A stretch of 10,180 nucleotides of DNA from an uncultured Leucobacter sp. (GTDB taxonomy: Bacteria > Actinomycetota > Actinomycetes > Actinomycetales > Microbacteriaceae), in NCBI GenBank assembly GCA_945952575.1, contig CAMFIY010000079.1:1-10180 (forward strand), in the 5' to 3' direction. This document shows, piece by piece, positions 1 to 7,305 of the stretch (its first letter is position 1; the number at the start of each line of letters is the position of its first letter). The notes beneath the pieces are model-generated. The model had not been told where the DNA came from and ran no database searches. It saw only the letters and a program-made list of their open reading frames with translations. The translations under genes were made by a program, and so were the position numbers.

Positions 1-815
1 CCGCGCGCGGGATCCGCACGCTGGAGCTCTTCCTCGACGCCTATCTCGACGGCCGTGCGGGCGGCGACCGGGAGCGTGCGCTCGCGGGCCTCCGCATCAC
101 GCTCGCGAAGGTCATGAACGGCGCGCAGGTGACGGCGATCGACGGGATCTGCGCCGCACTCGAGGAGGCGCACGGCATCCCGGAGGGCTCGCTCGGCCTC
201 GAACTGCAGATCGAGGTGCCGCACGTGGTGTCGCCGAGACGACCGGCCGACGCGCTCGTGGCGCTCGCCGCGCCGCCGCGCGTGCGCGCGCTGCACTTCG
301 GAACGTACGACTACACGAGCGCCCAGGGCGTGCTGCCGGGCGAACAGCGATCCACCCATGCGGTAGCGCTGCACGCGAAGCGGGAGATGCAGGCCGCGGC
401 CGCAGTGCACGGGACCGAGGTCTGCGACGGATCCTCGAACATCCTCCCGATCGGCGCCCCGGAGACGCGGATCGACGCCTGGACCCGGCATGCCGACCAG
501 GTGCGCTCCGCGCTGCGCGAGGGCTACCCGCAGGGCTGGGATCTGCATCCGTCGCAGCTGCCGACGCGCTTCCTGGCCGGCTACGAGGTGCTGCGGGCCG
601 AGTTCCCCGCTGCGCTTCGGCGCGTGCGCGCCGCCCAGTCGCCGGAGGCGGACGGCGCGATCATGGACGAGCCGGCGACGCTGCGCATGCTCGGCGGCCT
701 GCTGGCCCGTGCGCTGCGCACCGGGGCGGTCGGCGCGGACGAGCTCGGCTCCGGCCTGGGGCTCGACGTGCTCGAGGAGCTCGCGGTGACGGGCGTGGCT
801 CGCCGCCCGGCGTAG
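1..815 (+). CDS. CitE/HpcH-like aldolase family protein, DUF6986 type (5' end outside window)
   Basis: The reading frame is open from base 3 to the TAG at 813-815, giving 270 visible residues; the true start lies upstream of the window, so the internal ATG at 114 is not the start. The fold family is suggested by three motifs in HpcH/HpaI aldolase-citrate lyase order: an acidic strand motif LQIEVPHVV (about 204-230), FGTYDYT (about 295-315, the Asp expected to help bind the divalent metal) and GWDLHPSQLPTRF (about 535-570), which matches the GK-x-x-IHPSQI segment of CitE-like enzymes. Such enzymes cleave or form C-C bonds next to a carboxylate or CoA ester in the cytoplasm. The exact substrate of the DUF6986 branch is not known to me. 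The C-terminal ~70 residues are helical and Ala/Leu-rich. The gene is followed by a strong terminator, so it ends its transcription unit. Family call is good; reaction is inference. Confidence 0.85.
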   Translation, partial: ARGIRTLELFLDAYLDGRAGGDRERALAGLRITLAKVMNGAQVTAIDGICAALEEAHGIPEGSLGLELQIEVPHVVSPRRPADALVALAAPPRVRALHFGTYDYTSAQGVLPGEQRSTHAVALHAKREMQAAAAVHGTEVCDGSSNILPIGAPETRIDAWTRHADQVRSALREGYPQGWDLHPSQLPTRFLAGYEVLRAEFPAALRRVRAAQSPEADGAIMDEPATLRMLGGLLARALRTGAVGADELGSGLGLDVLEELAVTGVARRPA

Positions 816-852
816 TCGGACCGTTCGGAGCCGCGCGGCTCGACGGACATCA

Positions 853-903
853 GAGGGCCCCCGGTCCGCACGGCGCCTGACGCCGGTCGGACCGGGGGCC
901 CTC
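853..903 (+). terminator. Strong GC-rich hairpin terminator after the aldolase gene
   Basis: A perfect 16-bp inverted repeat (853-868 pairing with 888-903) encloses a 19-nt interval that itself folds as a 5-bp stem (871-875 with 881-885). It begins 37 bp after the aldolase stop. No T-run follows on either strand, which is common for hairpin terminators in high-GC actinobacteria. The symmetry would let it act in both directions, but no gene reads into it from the right here. Confidence 0.8.
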
Positions 904-1064
904 GCACGATGCCGGTGGATTGCTCCCGGGACCGCGCGAACGCCTCGCACGCCTGCCGCGCCGCGCCCTCTCCACGGGACGCATCGGGGTCGCCACTTGT
1001 GATGTCGCGGGGCGAAGCCGCGCCCGCTGTGACGCAGGTCTCACTCGCAAGATCAATACATCTG
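904..1064. other. Intergenic stretch, no gene seen
   Basis: Between the hairpin and the inverted repeat at 1065 I see no convincing coding region. An antisense 68-codon open frame here is Arg/Pro-rich, runs back through the terminator and has no ribosome site, so it is treated as chance. Base composition drops in GC from about 1050 onward, consistent with a promoter for the downstream exported-protein genes, but I could not fix a confident -35/-10 pair. Confidence 0.5.
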
Positions 1065-1092
1065 ATCTAGATAAGGGGAGCCTTATCTAGAT
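1065..1092. promoter_or_regulatory. Perfect 12-4-12 inverted repeat, candidate operator
   Basis: The arms are ATCTAGATAAGG (1065-1076) and CCTTATCTAGAT (1081-1092), exact reverse complements around the 4-nt spacer GGAG. Each arm contains the octamer palindrome ATCTAGAT, and the two octamers start exactly 20 bp apart, about two helical turns, so bound dimers would lie on one face. It sits in an AT-rich patch 57 bp ahead of the ATG at 1149, the right place for an operator overlapping the promoter. The inner TAAGG-GGAG-CCTTA part loosely recalls DtxR/IdeR-type metal-regulator boxes, but the symmetry differs. If transcribed it could also fold as a 12-bp stem with a tetraloop. The regulator is unknown. 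Confidence 0.6.
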
Positions 1093-1148
1093 AGGATGAT
1101 TCTCGATCGGGCACATCGCGCGGTCGATGACGTGAATGCGGGGAGCGA

Positions 1149-3149
1149 ATGGGGCGGCGGGATCCACGACGGAGATCAGGACGAGGCGTCCGCCAGCGGA
1201 TCCCGGTGACGGCGGTGGTCGTGCTGGCGCTGGTCGCGGGCGGCGTCTCCATCGGGCCGGCCTCGGCCGAGGCCGCGACGAAGCCCTCGGTGCGCGCCGA
1301 TGCCACGATCGGCACGGACCGCGTCGTGACCCTCCGCATCGGCTGCACGGCGGCGACGACCTGTCGAGGCGCCATCGCCCTGAAGCTGAGCACCGGCGGA
1401 AAGAAGAAGCTGAGCTATCGCATCGCGAAGCACAGCGCCAAGACGTTGAGCTGGACCCTCTCGGCCGGCGCCTATCGCGCCTTCGCGACGCGCGGATCCG
1501 CGAAGCTCACCGTCACCGGCACCGCCGTGTCGCCCGCGAAGCGCAGTTTCGCCGAGAGCCGCACGGTCACGCCCGCGAAGCCCCGGCTCTCCCTGGCGAG
1601 CGCGAGCTACGCCATCGCGAAGGACCGGCGACTTCCGCTCGCGCTCACCTGCTCGGCGAGCGCGGGGTGCGGGGCGAAGGTCTCGCTCCAACTCGTCGCC
1701 GACGCACCGTCGGGCGCGGCATATCTCACGGTGGCGAGTACGACCGTGCGGAGCACGAAGGCCGGATCCGCCTCGGCGATCCTGACACTGCCCGACGACG
1801 CCTACGCCGCGCTCGGGGAGGTCTCGGCGCGGGTGCTCATCGCCGAGACCCGTCCCGACGCGGTGCAGGCGATCCGCCCGATCGAACTGACGCGCGCCGC
1901 GCCGGTGCGCACCGCCTCGGTAGCGTACGCTCAGCGCAACTGGACCCCGACCGAGTACGACACCTGTCCGGCGTCGCTGCACGAGAGCTACCGAACCGTC
2001 GGACCGGATGGGAAGTACTACCCGACCTGGCACCCGCCCCAGGTCACGGATCCGGCAACCGGTCGGATCTGCAGCTTCGGGCACGAGCACGGCGCCGATC
2101 CGACGACGTCGGACATCTACGCGTGGGTGGCGGGCCACTACGCGCCGGCCGACCGGGTCGAAGGGGAGCCGGAGGGGCTGCCGTTCGGCTACGCCAGCGA
2201 GGAGCTGAACAACCACATCTCGGCCGGGCACGGCGATATGGCCATGCGGCACGAGGACAACGGCGGGCACAAGGTCTTCGTGCGCAACGACGTCGGCCTC
2301 CTCGACGGCGACCACCGGAGCGTCACCTTCGAGAACGCGAAGGGGAAGCGGGAGCGCGTCGTCTGCGACTTCCTGATCAAGGCGCATCAGGGGAGCTGGT
2401 CGGCCGACGCGACCGCCAACAACGCCCACGAGTTGTTCTACGCCGTGAAGTGCAACGACGGAACCGAGCTGATCAGCACCACCCTGTCGCTCTACGGGAA
2501 CCCGAACGGGTTCCGGCGCTCGTGCGCGCCCGGCAGCGCCGTCGCGACCGTCGGCAGCATGCTGCCTCCGGCGACGACCGCCGGGGGCTCCCGAGCCATC
2601 CCGGATCGCGGCTGCGCCGCGGATGCGGTCTCCGGCGCCTCGGATGTCTGGGCGCTCTACGAGGTCTGGGAGAGCGCCAACGAGCTCACGACCGCGGACG
2701 GCCGGGTGCTCGCGTCCTTCGATCCCTGGTTCGGCGTGCGCAATCCGAGCCGCTACTACGACTCCCGCTACAGCAGCGCCACCGTCAACGGGATCGGACA
2801 CCCGATCGACCTGCTCTGGGAGGAGCCCTCCGCCGCGAAGGCGGCCTCGGTCTACCCGTGGAGCATCGTCGCCGGAGTCGAGCGCTTCGACTACCGGGAT
2901 CCGCGCTCGCCGTTCGACGGGGCGCAGCGCGACTTCTACATCGGCCAGAGTTCGGTGACCGGCATCGCGGGCTCGCCGGTTTTCTACACGGACCCCTACG
3001 GAGGCTCGGCGCGCACCGACCGCGTCGCCGGATCGATCGCTCAGTGGGCGGTCGCCGGATCGATGGCCCCCGGCATCGAGCTCGAGCGCCAGCAGTTCGA
3101 TCTGAGCGCGGACTGGGGCAAGAGCAACGGCGTGCACGCGCCGAACTGA
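1149..3149 (+). CDS. Large secreted protein with tandem Cys-loop beta domains and an unrecognised His/Cys-rich C-terminal domain
   Basis: 666 residues. ATG at 1149 is the first start after an in-frame stop at 1128-1130; GGGGAG at 1140-1145 is the ribosome site, with a short 3-nt spacing. The Arg-rich n-region (residues 1-17), hydrophobic core (18-37) and ASA/AEA cleavage site near 40-42 form a signal peptide, so the product is exported. Two tandem beta-rich domains (~44-142 and ~145-250) each carry a Cys pair six residues apart (C66/C72, C168/C174). The region ~265-666 holds CPASLHES (C273, H278), TWHP (H295), CSFGHEHG (C308, H312, H314), a His cluster at 356-374 (H356, H361, H368, H374), AHQGSW (H413), H427 and further Cys at 406, 435, 459 and 489. 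This suggests disulphides and perhaps a metal site. I do not recognise this domain. No LPXTG, transmembrane anchor or lipobox is visible. It probably forms an operon with the FG-GAP gene 68 bp downstream. Exported status is well supported; activity is unknown. Confidence 0.85.
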   Translation: MGRRDPRRRSGRGVRQRIPVTAVVVLALVAGGVSIGPASAEAATKPSVRADATIGTDRVVTLRIGCTAATTCRGAIALKLSTGGKKKLSYRIAKHSAKTLSWTLSAGAYRAFATRGSAKLTVTGTAVSPAKRSFAESRTVTPAKPRLSLASASYAIAKDRRLPLALTCSASAGCGAKVSLQLVADAPSGAAYLTVASTTVRSTKAGSASAILTLPDDAYAALGEVSARVLIAETRPDAVQAIRPIELTRAAPVRTASVAYAQRNWTPTEYDTCPASLHESYRTVGPDGKYYPTWHPPQVTDPATGRICSFGHEHGADPTTSDIYAWVAGHYAPADRVEGEPEGLPFGYASEELNNHISAGHGDMAMRHEDNGGHKVFVRNDVGLLDGDHRSVTFENAKGKRERVVCDFLIKAHQGSWSADATANNAHELFYAVKCNDGTELISTTLSLYGNPNGFRRSCAPGSAVATVGSMLPPATTAGGSRAIPDRGCAADAVSGASDVWALYEVWESANELTTADGRVLASFDPWFGVRNPSRYYDSRYSSATVNGIGHPIDLLWEEPSAAKAASVYPWSIVAGVERFDYRDPRSPFDGAQRDFYIGQSSVTGIAGSPVFYTDPYGGSARTDRVAGSIAQWAVAGSMAPGIELERQQFDLSADWGKSNGVHAPN

Positions 3150-3217
3150 CCGCGCACCGAGCCGCGCATCCGACGAGCGTCCAACGACCACCCATCCCGT
3201 ACCCGAGGAGAACCACT

Positions 3218-5941
3218 GTGAGTCCATCCCGCACACCGATCGCGAGCCTCGCCGCCGCGGCCCTGGCGCTCGGCGGCCTCGTCGCCCTGCCGGCCTCGCC
3301 CGCGCAGGCCGACGCCCAGCCCACCCAGCACGGCACCGTGCTGACGTTCACCGGAGACCCCGGCGCCGCCACCGCCTCGGCCGTCGCGACCTCCTCCTGC
3401 GACGTGAACGACGACGGCTACGACGACGCGGTCTTCGGCGCCTGGTGGTGGTCCAAGGGCTCCCTCAGTCGTATCGGCGCGGCCTATGTCGCACTCGGGA
3501 GCGCGCGGGCGGCCGGAGGCAGGCTGGCGAACCCCGAGGACGCCGGTGCCGTCCGCATCGACGGGCCCGGCCGTGCGAACGCGCTGATCGGCTTCTCGGT
3601 CTCGTGCGCCGGCGATGTGAACGGCGACGGCTACGACGACATCATCATCGGCGACTACATCAACACGAGCGCCTACGTGATCTTCGGCGCAGAGCACTTC
3701 GAGCCCGTGACACTCGACAACCTCGGCGAGCGCGGCTTCACCGTGAAGGGGCCGACCGGCGACACCCGTTTCGGCTACTCGGTGAAGAACGTGGGCGACG
3801 TGACCGGAGACGGGCTGGACGACTTCGCGGTCGGCAGCTCGAGCGGCAACAAGGTCTACGTCATCCCGGGCAAGGCGGACATCGACAACATCGACCTCGG
3901 CGCGGATCCCGGCCGCGTCGCGATCACGGTGGCGGGCAAGACGGGCGAGTCCCTGAGCGTCGTCTCCTCCGTGGGCGACGTGAACGGCGACGGCGTCGAC
4001 GACCTGCTCTTCGGCGCCTACGTCTCGACACCCTGGGGGTCGAGCGTCGCAGTGCCCGGTGCGGCCTACGTCGTCTGGGGCGGCCGGACGGGGACCGTTC
4101 AGACCGGCGATCTCTCCGGCTCCGGCTTCGCGATCCACGGACCCACGCGCCAGCGCGACCGCCTCGGCGTCTCGGTGGCCGCCGCGGGCGACGTGAACGG
4201 CGACGGCCGTGCCGACCTGCTCCTCGGAGCGGACGGCGTGACCAACGCGGCGACCGGCCCGCGGAACGGCGGCGCGGCGATCGTCTACGGCTCGAGCTCC
4301 GGCGCGACCGTCTATACGAACCCGGTCGGCACGACCTCGGTCTACACCTGCGACGATGCCGGCGTGGACGCCTCGAGCGGCGCCTGCCTCGGCACCGCCT
4401 CCGCGCGCGGCTACTGGATCAACGGCGCCGCGGCGAGCGATAGCACGGGCTACTCGGTCGCGGGGATCGGCGATGTGAACGGGGACGGGGTGCCCGACGC
4501 GCTCGTCGGCGCCTACGGCTACGATCCGCTCGATCCCGGGACGAGCGCCCCGATGTCGGGGGCCGGTGCCGCGTACGTGCTCTACGGGGACCCGGATCGC
4601 ACGGCGCCCCTGGAGCTCGCGACACTGAGCGCCGCGCAGGGCTACCGGATCGACGGCGGCGCCGCCGGCGACCGCTTCGGGCGCAATGTCGGCAGCGCCG
4701 GCGACTTCGACGGCAACGGCGTGAACGATCTGATCGTCGGCGCCGACTTCGCCGAGAGCCAGGCCGGCCAGGCCTCCGTCGTGCTCCAGGGCGCGCTCGC
4801 CACCGAGACCGAGCTGACGCTGCCCGACGGTCTGAAGGTCGGCGAGACGAGCACCCTGACGGCCGCCGTCGCGCGTCTGACGGCTGGCGGCACGCCGGTG
4901 ACCGACGGCACGGTGGCCTTCACCGACGGCGGCGAGACCGTCTCCGGCTGCGAGGCCGTCGCACCCGACGAGGACGGCATCGCCGCCTGCGACTACCGCC
5001 CGGCCGCGGGCGGCGCGCACGCGTTCGCCGCCGCCTTCACTCCGGGCACCCTCGTGACCGCCTCGCACGACGAGGCCGAGGCCGAGGTCGCCAAGCTCGA
5101 CCCGGAGCTCGCGCTCGGTGGAGACACCGGTGGGATCGCCGGCGACGCCGTCGAGTTCACCGCATCGCTGGCGGAGGGAGCGACCGGCGAGGTCGTCTTC
5201 TTCGCCGACGGCGCGCGCCTCGGATCGGCCCCGGTGTCCCACTCCGTCGCGCGCTTCGCGTACACGCCGCCGAAGGCGAGCAGCTTCCGGCTCACCGCCG
5301 AGTACTCGGGCGACGCGGCGTACGAGGAGGCGACCGCGAAGGCGCGTCGCGTGACGATCGACGCCGCCCCCGTCTATCTCTCCGCGATCGAGATGAGCGC
5401 GCTGAAGACGGTCTACGGCGTCCGTCCCACCGCATCGGTCGCGGTGCAGGGGGCGACGAGCGGGGTCGTGCTCTTCACGGCGGGCAGCAGGGATCTCGGG
5501 ACGGCCGAGGTGGGAGCCGACGGCGTCGCGCGCCTGAAGCTGCCGACGCTCCCCGTGGGGGGCTACCGCGTCTCGGCGCAATTCCTCGGCGACGACGCCC
5601 GCGCCGACTCGGCGAAGCGCACCTCCGCCTCGCTCCTCGTGGTCGGCAAGGCCTCCGTGACCTCCGCGAAGGTGACGACCAAGACGGCCAGGAAGCACAG
5701 CCGCCCCACCGTCACGGTGCGGTTCGGCAAGCTGAACAACGGCGCCTACCCGAGTGGCAAGGTCGTGGTGACGTTCGGCTCGACCTCGAAGACGGTCACC
5801 CTGCGCAGTTCGGCGAAGGGCGTCCTGAAGGTCGCCTCCCCGAAGCGGCTGACGTCGTCCGTCACCGTGCGGGTCACGTATCTCGGCAACGCGAACGTCG
5901 CCGCCAAATCCGCGAAGGCGACGCAGAGGATCCGCACGTAA
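3218..5941 (+). CDS. Secreted FG-GAP (integrin-alpha-like) beta-propeller protein with C-terminal Ig-like repeats
   Basis: 907 residues. GTG at 3218 follows GAGGAG (3205-3210) with 7-nt spacing. A signal peptide covers residues 1-31 with an AQA cleavage site before D32. Seven FG-GAP repeats follow, each with a D-x-N/D-x-D-G-x-x-D calcium loop; the first Asp of each falls near residues 62, 133, 194, 254, 325, 419 and 496, consistent with one seven-bladed propeller ending near 525. An insert between repeats 5 and 6 carries a Cys pair (C378, C390). From ~529 to the end there are about four Ig-like beta domains (~529-625, 627-715, 718-805, 813-907), the last ones rich in Lys and Thr. Such proteins usually bind ligands or partners outside the cell and are stabilised by calcium. 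There is no sortase motif or transmembrane tail, so it is released or held non-covalently. The upstream exported gene is its likely partner. The same frame is open back to 1136, but that extension is the shadow of the preceding gene. Confidence 0.9.
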   Translation: MSPSRTPIASLAAAALALGGLVALPASPAQADAQPTQHGTVLTFTGDPGAATASAVATSSCDVNDDGYDDAVFGAWWWSKGSLSRIGAAYVALGSARAAGGRLANPEDAGAVRIDGPGRANALIGFSVSCAGDVNGDGYDDIIIGDYINTSAYVIFGAEHFEPVTLDNLGERGFTVKGPTGDTRFGYSVKNVGDVTGDGLDDFAVGSSSGNKVYVIPGKADIDNIDLGADPGRVAITVAGKTGESLSVVSSVGDVNGDGVDDLLFGAYVSTPWGSSVAVPGAAYVVWGGRTGTVQTGDLSGSGFAIHGPTRQRDRLGVSVAAAGDVNGDGRADLLLGADGVTNAATGPRNGGAAIVYGSSSGATVYTNPVGTTSVYTCDDAGVDASSGACLGTASARGYWINGAAASDSTGYSVAGIGDVNGDGVPDALVGAYGYDPLDPGTSAPMSGAGAAYVLYGDPDRTAPLELATLSAAQGYRIDGGAAGDRFGRNVGSAGDFDGNGVNDLIVGADFAESQAGQASVVLQGALATETELTLPDGLKVGETSTLTAAVARLTAGGTPVTDGTVAFTDGGETVSGCEAVAPDEDGIAACDYRPAAGGAHAFAAAFTPGTLVTASHDEAEAEVAKLDPELALGGDTGGIAGDAVEFTASLAEGATGEVVFFADGARLGSAPVSHSVARFAYTPPKASSFRLTAEYSGDAAYEEATAKARRVTIDAAPVYLSAIEMSALKTVYGVRPTASVAVQGATSGVVLFTAGSRDLGTAEVGADGVARLKLPTLPVGGYRVSAQFLGDDARADSAKRTSASLLVVGKASVTSAKVTTKTARKHSRPTVTVRFGKLNNGAYPSGKVVVTFGSTSKTVTLRSSAKGVLKVASPKRLTSSVTVRVTYLGNANVAAKSAKATQRIRT

Positions 5942-5951
5942 TGCGCGCGGC

Positions 5952-5989
5952 CGATCCCGGGCCGCTCCGCCGACTGCGGTCCGGGATCG
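5952..5989. terminator. Hairpin terminator between convergent genes
   Basis: CGATCCCGG (5952-5960) pairs with CCGGGATCG (5981-5989). Pairing continues inward through a G-T pair (5961/5980) and four more GC pairs to 5965/5976, for a 14-bp stem and a 10-nt loop. It begins 11 bp after the FG-GAP stop and 27 bp beyond the amidohydrolase stop on the other strand, so it can serve both transcripts. No T-run is present. Confidence 0.75.
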
Positions 5990-6015
5990 TCCGTCGCTCG
6001 TCCGCGCGCGTCGTC

Positions 6016-7218
6016 TCAGGCGTCGAGAAAGACTCCGTCTCGTGCGACGACCCGTCCGCCCTTGAGCACTGCGAGCGGCACCGGCCGGTCGATCACCGCC
6101 TGCGGGGCGTGCTCCCCGGCGACGAGCATGAAGTCGGCCGGATCGCCGACGCGGAGGCGCGACTCGGGCAGGCCCATCATCCGCGCGCCGTGATGCGCCG
6201 CGATGTCGAACGCGTGCTGCAGATCCTCGTCGGTGAAGACCTCCAGCCGGTATGCGAGCAGGTGGGCCCGCTCGATCATCTCGGCGTTGCCGAACGGGCT
6301 CCACGAGTCCCGCACGCCGTCCGAGCCGAGGGCGACCGGCACGCCCGCGTCACGGAGATCGTAGACCGGGAGCACCGGCTCGCCGCCGAGCGCCACCGTG
6401 ACGAGCGTGATGCCGGCGTCGATGACGGCGCGGTTCATGCGATCGAAGGTCTCGGGGTCGGCGCCCTCGTAGGCGAACACGTGGCCGAGCGTCACCCGCC
6501 CCTCGAGACCGAGTCGGCGGGTGCGCTCGGCGATCGCGAGCACCTCGCGGGCGCCGGCCTCGCCCTCGTCGTGCAGATGGAAGTCGATGCCGACGCCGTG
6601 CTCCCGGGCGATCCCGAACACGATGTCCAGGTGCCGCTCCATATCGCCGTCGACGCCGATGGGATCGATGCCGCCGACGAAGTCGGCGCCCGAGGCCGCG
6701 GCGGCGGCGAGCAGTTCGGCGGTGCCGGGCTCCCGCAGGATGCCCATCTGCGGGAAGGCGACGATCTGCACGTCGACGGCGCCCGCGAGCTCCGTGCGCG
6801 CTGCGACGACGCCCTCGACGTTCAGCAGTCCGTGCGGGGGAGCCACGTCGACGTGGGCGCGCATCGCGCGGGTGCCGCGGGAGATCGCGTGCCGCATCAG
6901 GGAGCCCGCGCGCGAGACCACCGAGGATTCGACACGCGTGCGCTGCTGCAGCGCCGCGTCCGCGGCGATGAACTCGGCCATGGTCGACATGGGCTTCCGC
7001 GAGACCCAGGATCCGCCCCAGGTCGTCTTGTCGACGTGCACGTGCGCGTCGACGAGCGTCGGCAGCGCCAGGGCGCCCTGGGCGTCCAGGGTCTCGTGCT
7101 CGGCACCGGCGAGCCGCTCCGCCGCGTCCGCCCCGGTGGCGACGATCCGGCCGTCCTGGACGGCGAGGTCGGTGAGCGCTCCGTCGATGCGGGCCTGGCG
7201 TACGAGCAGCGTGGACAT
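6016..7218 (-). CDS. Amidohydrolase, cytosine-deaminase (CodA)-like
   Basis: 400 residues. The ATG at 7218 (reading leftward) was chosen over an upstream open frame because AAGGAGA (7229-7235) lies 10 nt before it and the protein then begins with the normal small N-terminal beta domain. Metal-dependent amidohydrolase motifs are all present: HVH at H59/H61, followed by DK as in CodA relatives; FHLHDEG with H214 and H216; GHVFAY with H246; and GSDGVRDSWSPFGNAEM with D300. The last segment closely resembles the GHDDVFDPWYPLGTAN region of E. coli cytosine deaminase, and the length and motif spacing agree. The family hydrolyses exocyclic amino groups or related C-N bonds on pyrimidine or triazine rings in the cytoplasm using one metal ion. 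CodA has HCDE where this protein has HLHDE, so the substrate may not be cytosine. The gene stands alone behind its own operator candidate. Confidence 0.88.
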   Translation of the reverse strand: MSTLLVRQARIDGALTDLAVQDGRIVATGADAAERLAGAEHETLDAQGALALPTLVDAHVHVDKTTWGGSWVSRKPMSTMAEFIAADAALQQRTRVESSVVSRAGSLMRHAISRGTRAMRAHVDVAPPHGLLNVEGVVAARTELAGAVDVQIVAFPQMGILREPGTAELLAAAAASGADFVGGIDPIGVDGDMERHLDIVFGIAREHGVGIDFHLHDEGEAGAREVLAIAERTRRLGLEGRVTLGHVFAYEGADPETFDRMNRAVIDAGITLVTVALGGEPVLPVYDLRDAGVPVALGSDGVRDSWSPFGNAEMIERAHLLAYRLEVFTDEDLQHAFDIAAHHGARMMGLPESRLRVGDPADFMLVAGEHAPQAVIDRPVPLAVLKGGRVVARDGVFLDA

Positions 7219-7251
7219 GGGCGTGAGGTCTCCTTCGACGGGGCACCGGAT

Positions 7252-7270
7252 CAAATGGCATACCAAATGG
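7252..7270 (-). promoter_or_regulatory. GntR-type operator candidate upstream of the amidohydrolase
   Basis: On the + strand the sequence reads CAAATGGCATACCAAATGG. It contains TGGCATACCA (7256-7265), close to the TGGTATACCA-type palindrome bound by many FadR/FCD-branch GntR regulators, and a direct repeat of CAAATGG at 7252-7258 and 7264-7270 with a 12-bp period. It is an AT-rich island 34 bp ahead of the amidohydrolase start. No GntR gene is in the window, so the regulator is inferred only from the motif. Confidence 0.45.
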
Positions 7271-7305
7271 TGACTCGAGCCTAGCCGAGGTTCCGCGCCC
7301 GCGCC

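Noticed and set aside
114..815. ATG at 114 as the start of the aldolase gene
   Set aside because: The same frame is open and coding-like back to the window edge, so the gene is 5'-truncated by the window.
1136..3217. An open frame from ATG 1136 running in the frame of the FG-GAP protein, which would make one 1601-residue protein
   Set aside because: Upstream of 3218 this frame is an Arg-rich shadow of the 666-residue exported protein. A good GAGGAG site plus GTG and a signal peptide at 3218 mark the true start.
1176..3236. A 686-codon antisense open frame opposite the first exported gene
   Set aside because: It has no ribosome site and Arg/Gly/Val-rich low-complexity content, while the sense strand has a signal peptide and domain-like composition.
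3041..6304. A 1087-codon antisense open frame across the FG-GAP gene
   Set aside because: Its translation is a low-complexity Arg/Ala/Gly/Val mix mirroring the Asp/Gly-rich repeats of the sense gene, and it crosses the terminator and runs into the amidohydrolase region. It is typical of high-GC antisense frames.
5941..7284. A 447-codon + strand frame starting by TAATG overlap with the FG-GAP stop
   Set aside because: It covers the terminator hairpin and is antisense to the amidohydrolase, whose motifs are clear. The stop-start overlap is coincidence.
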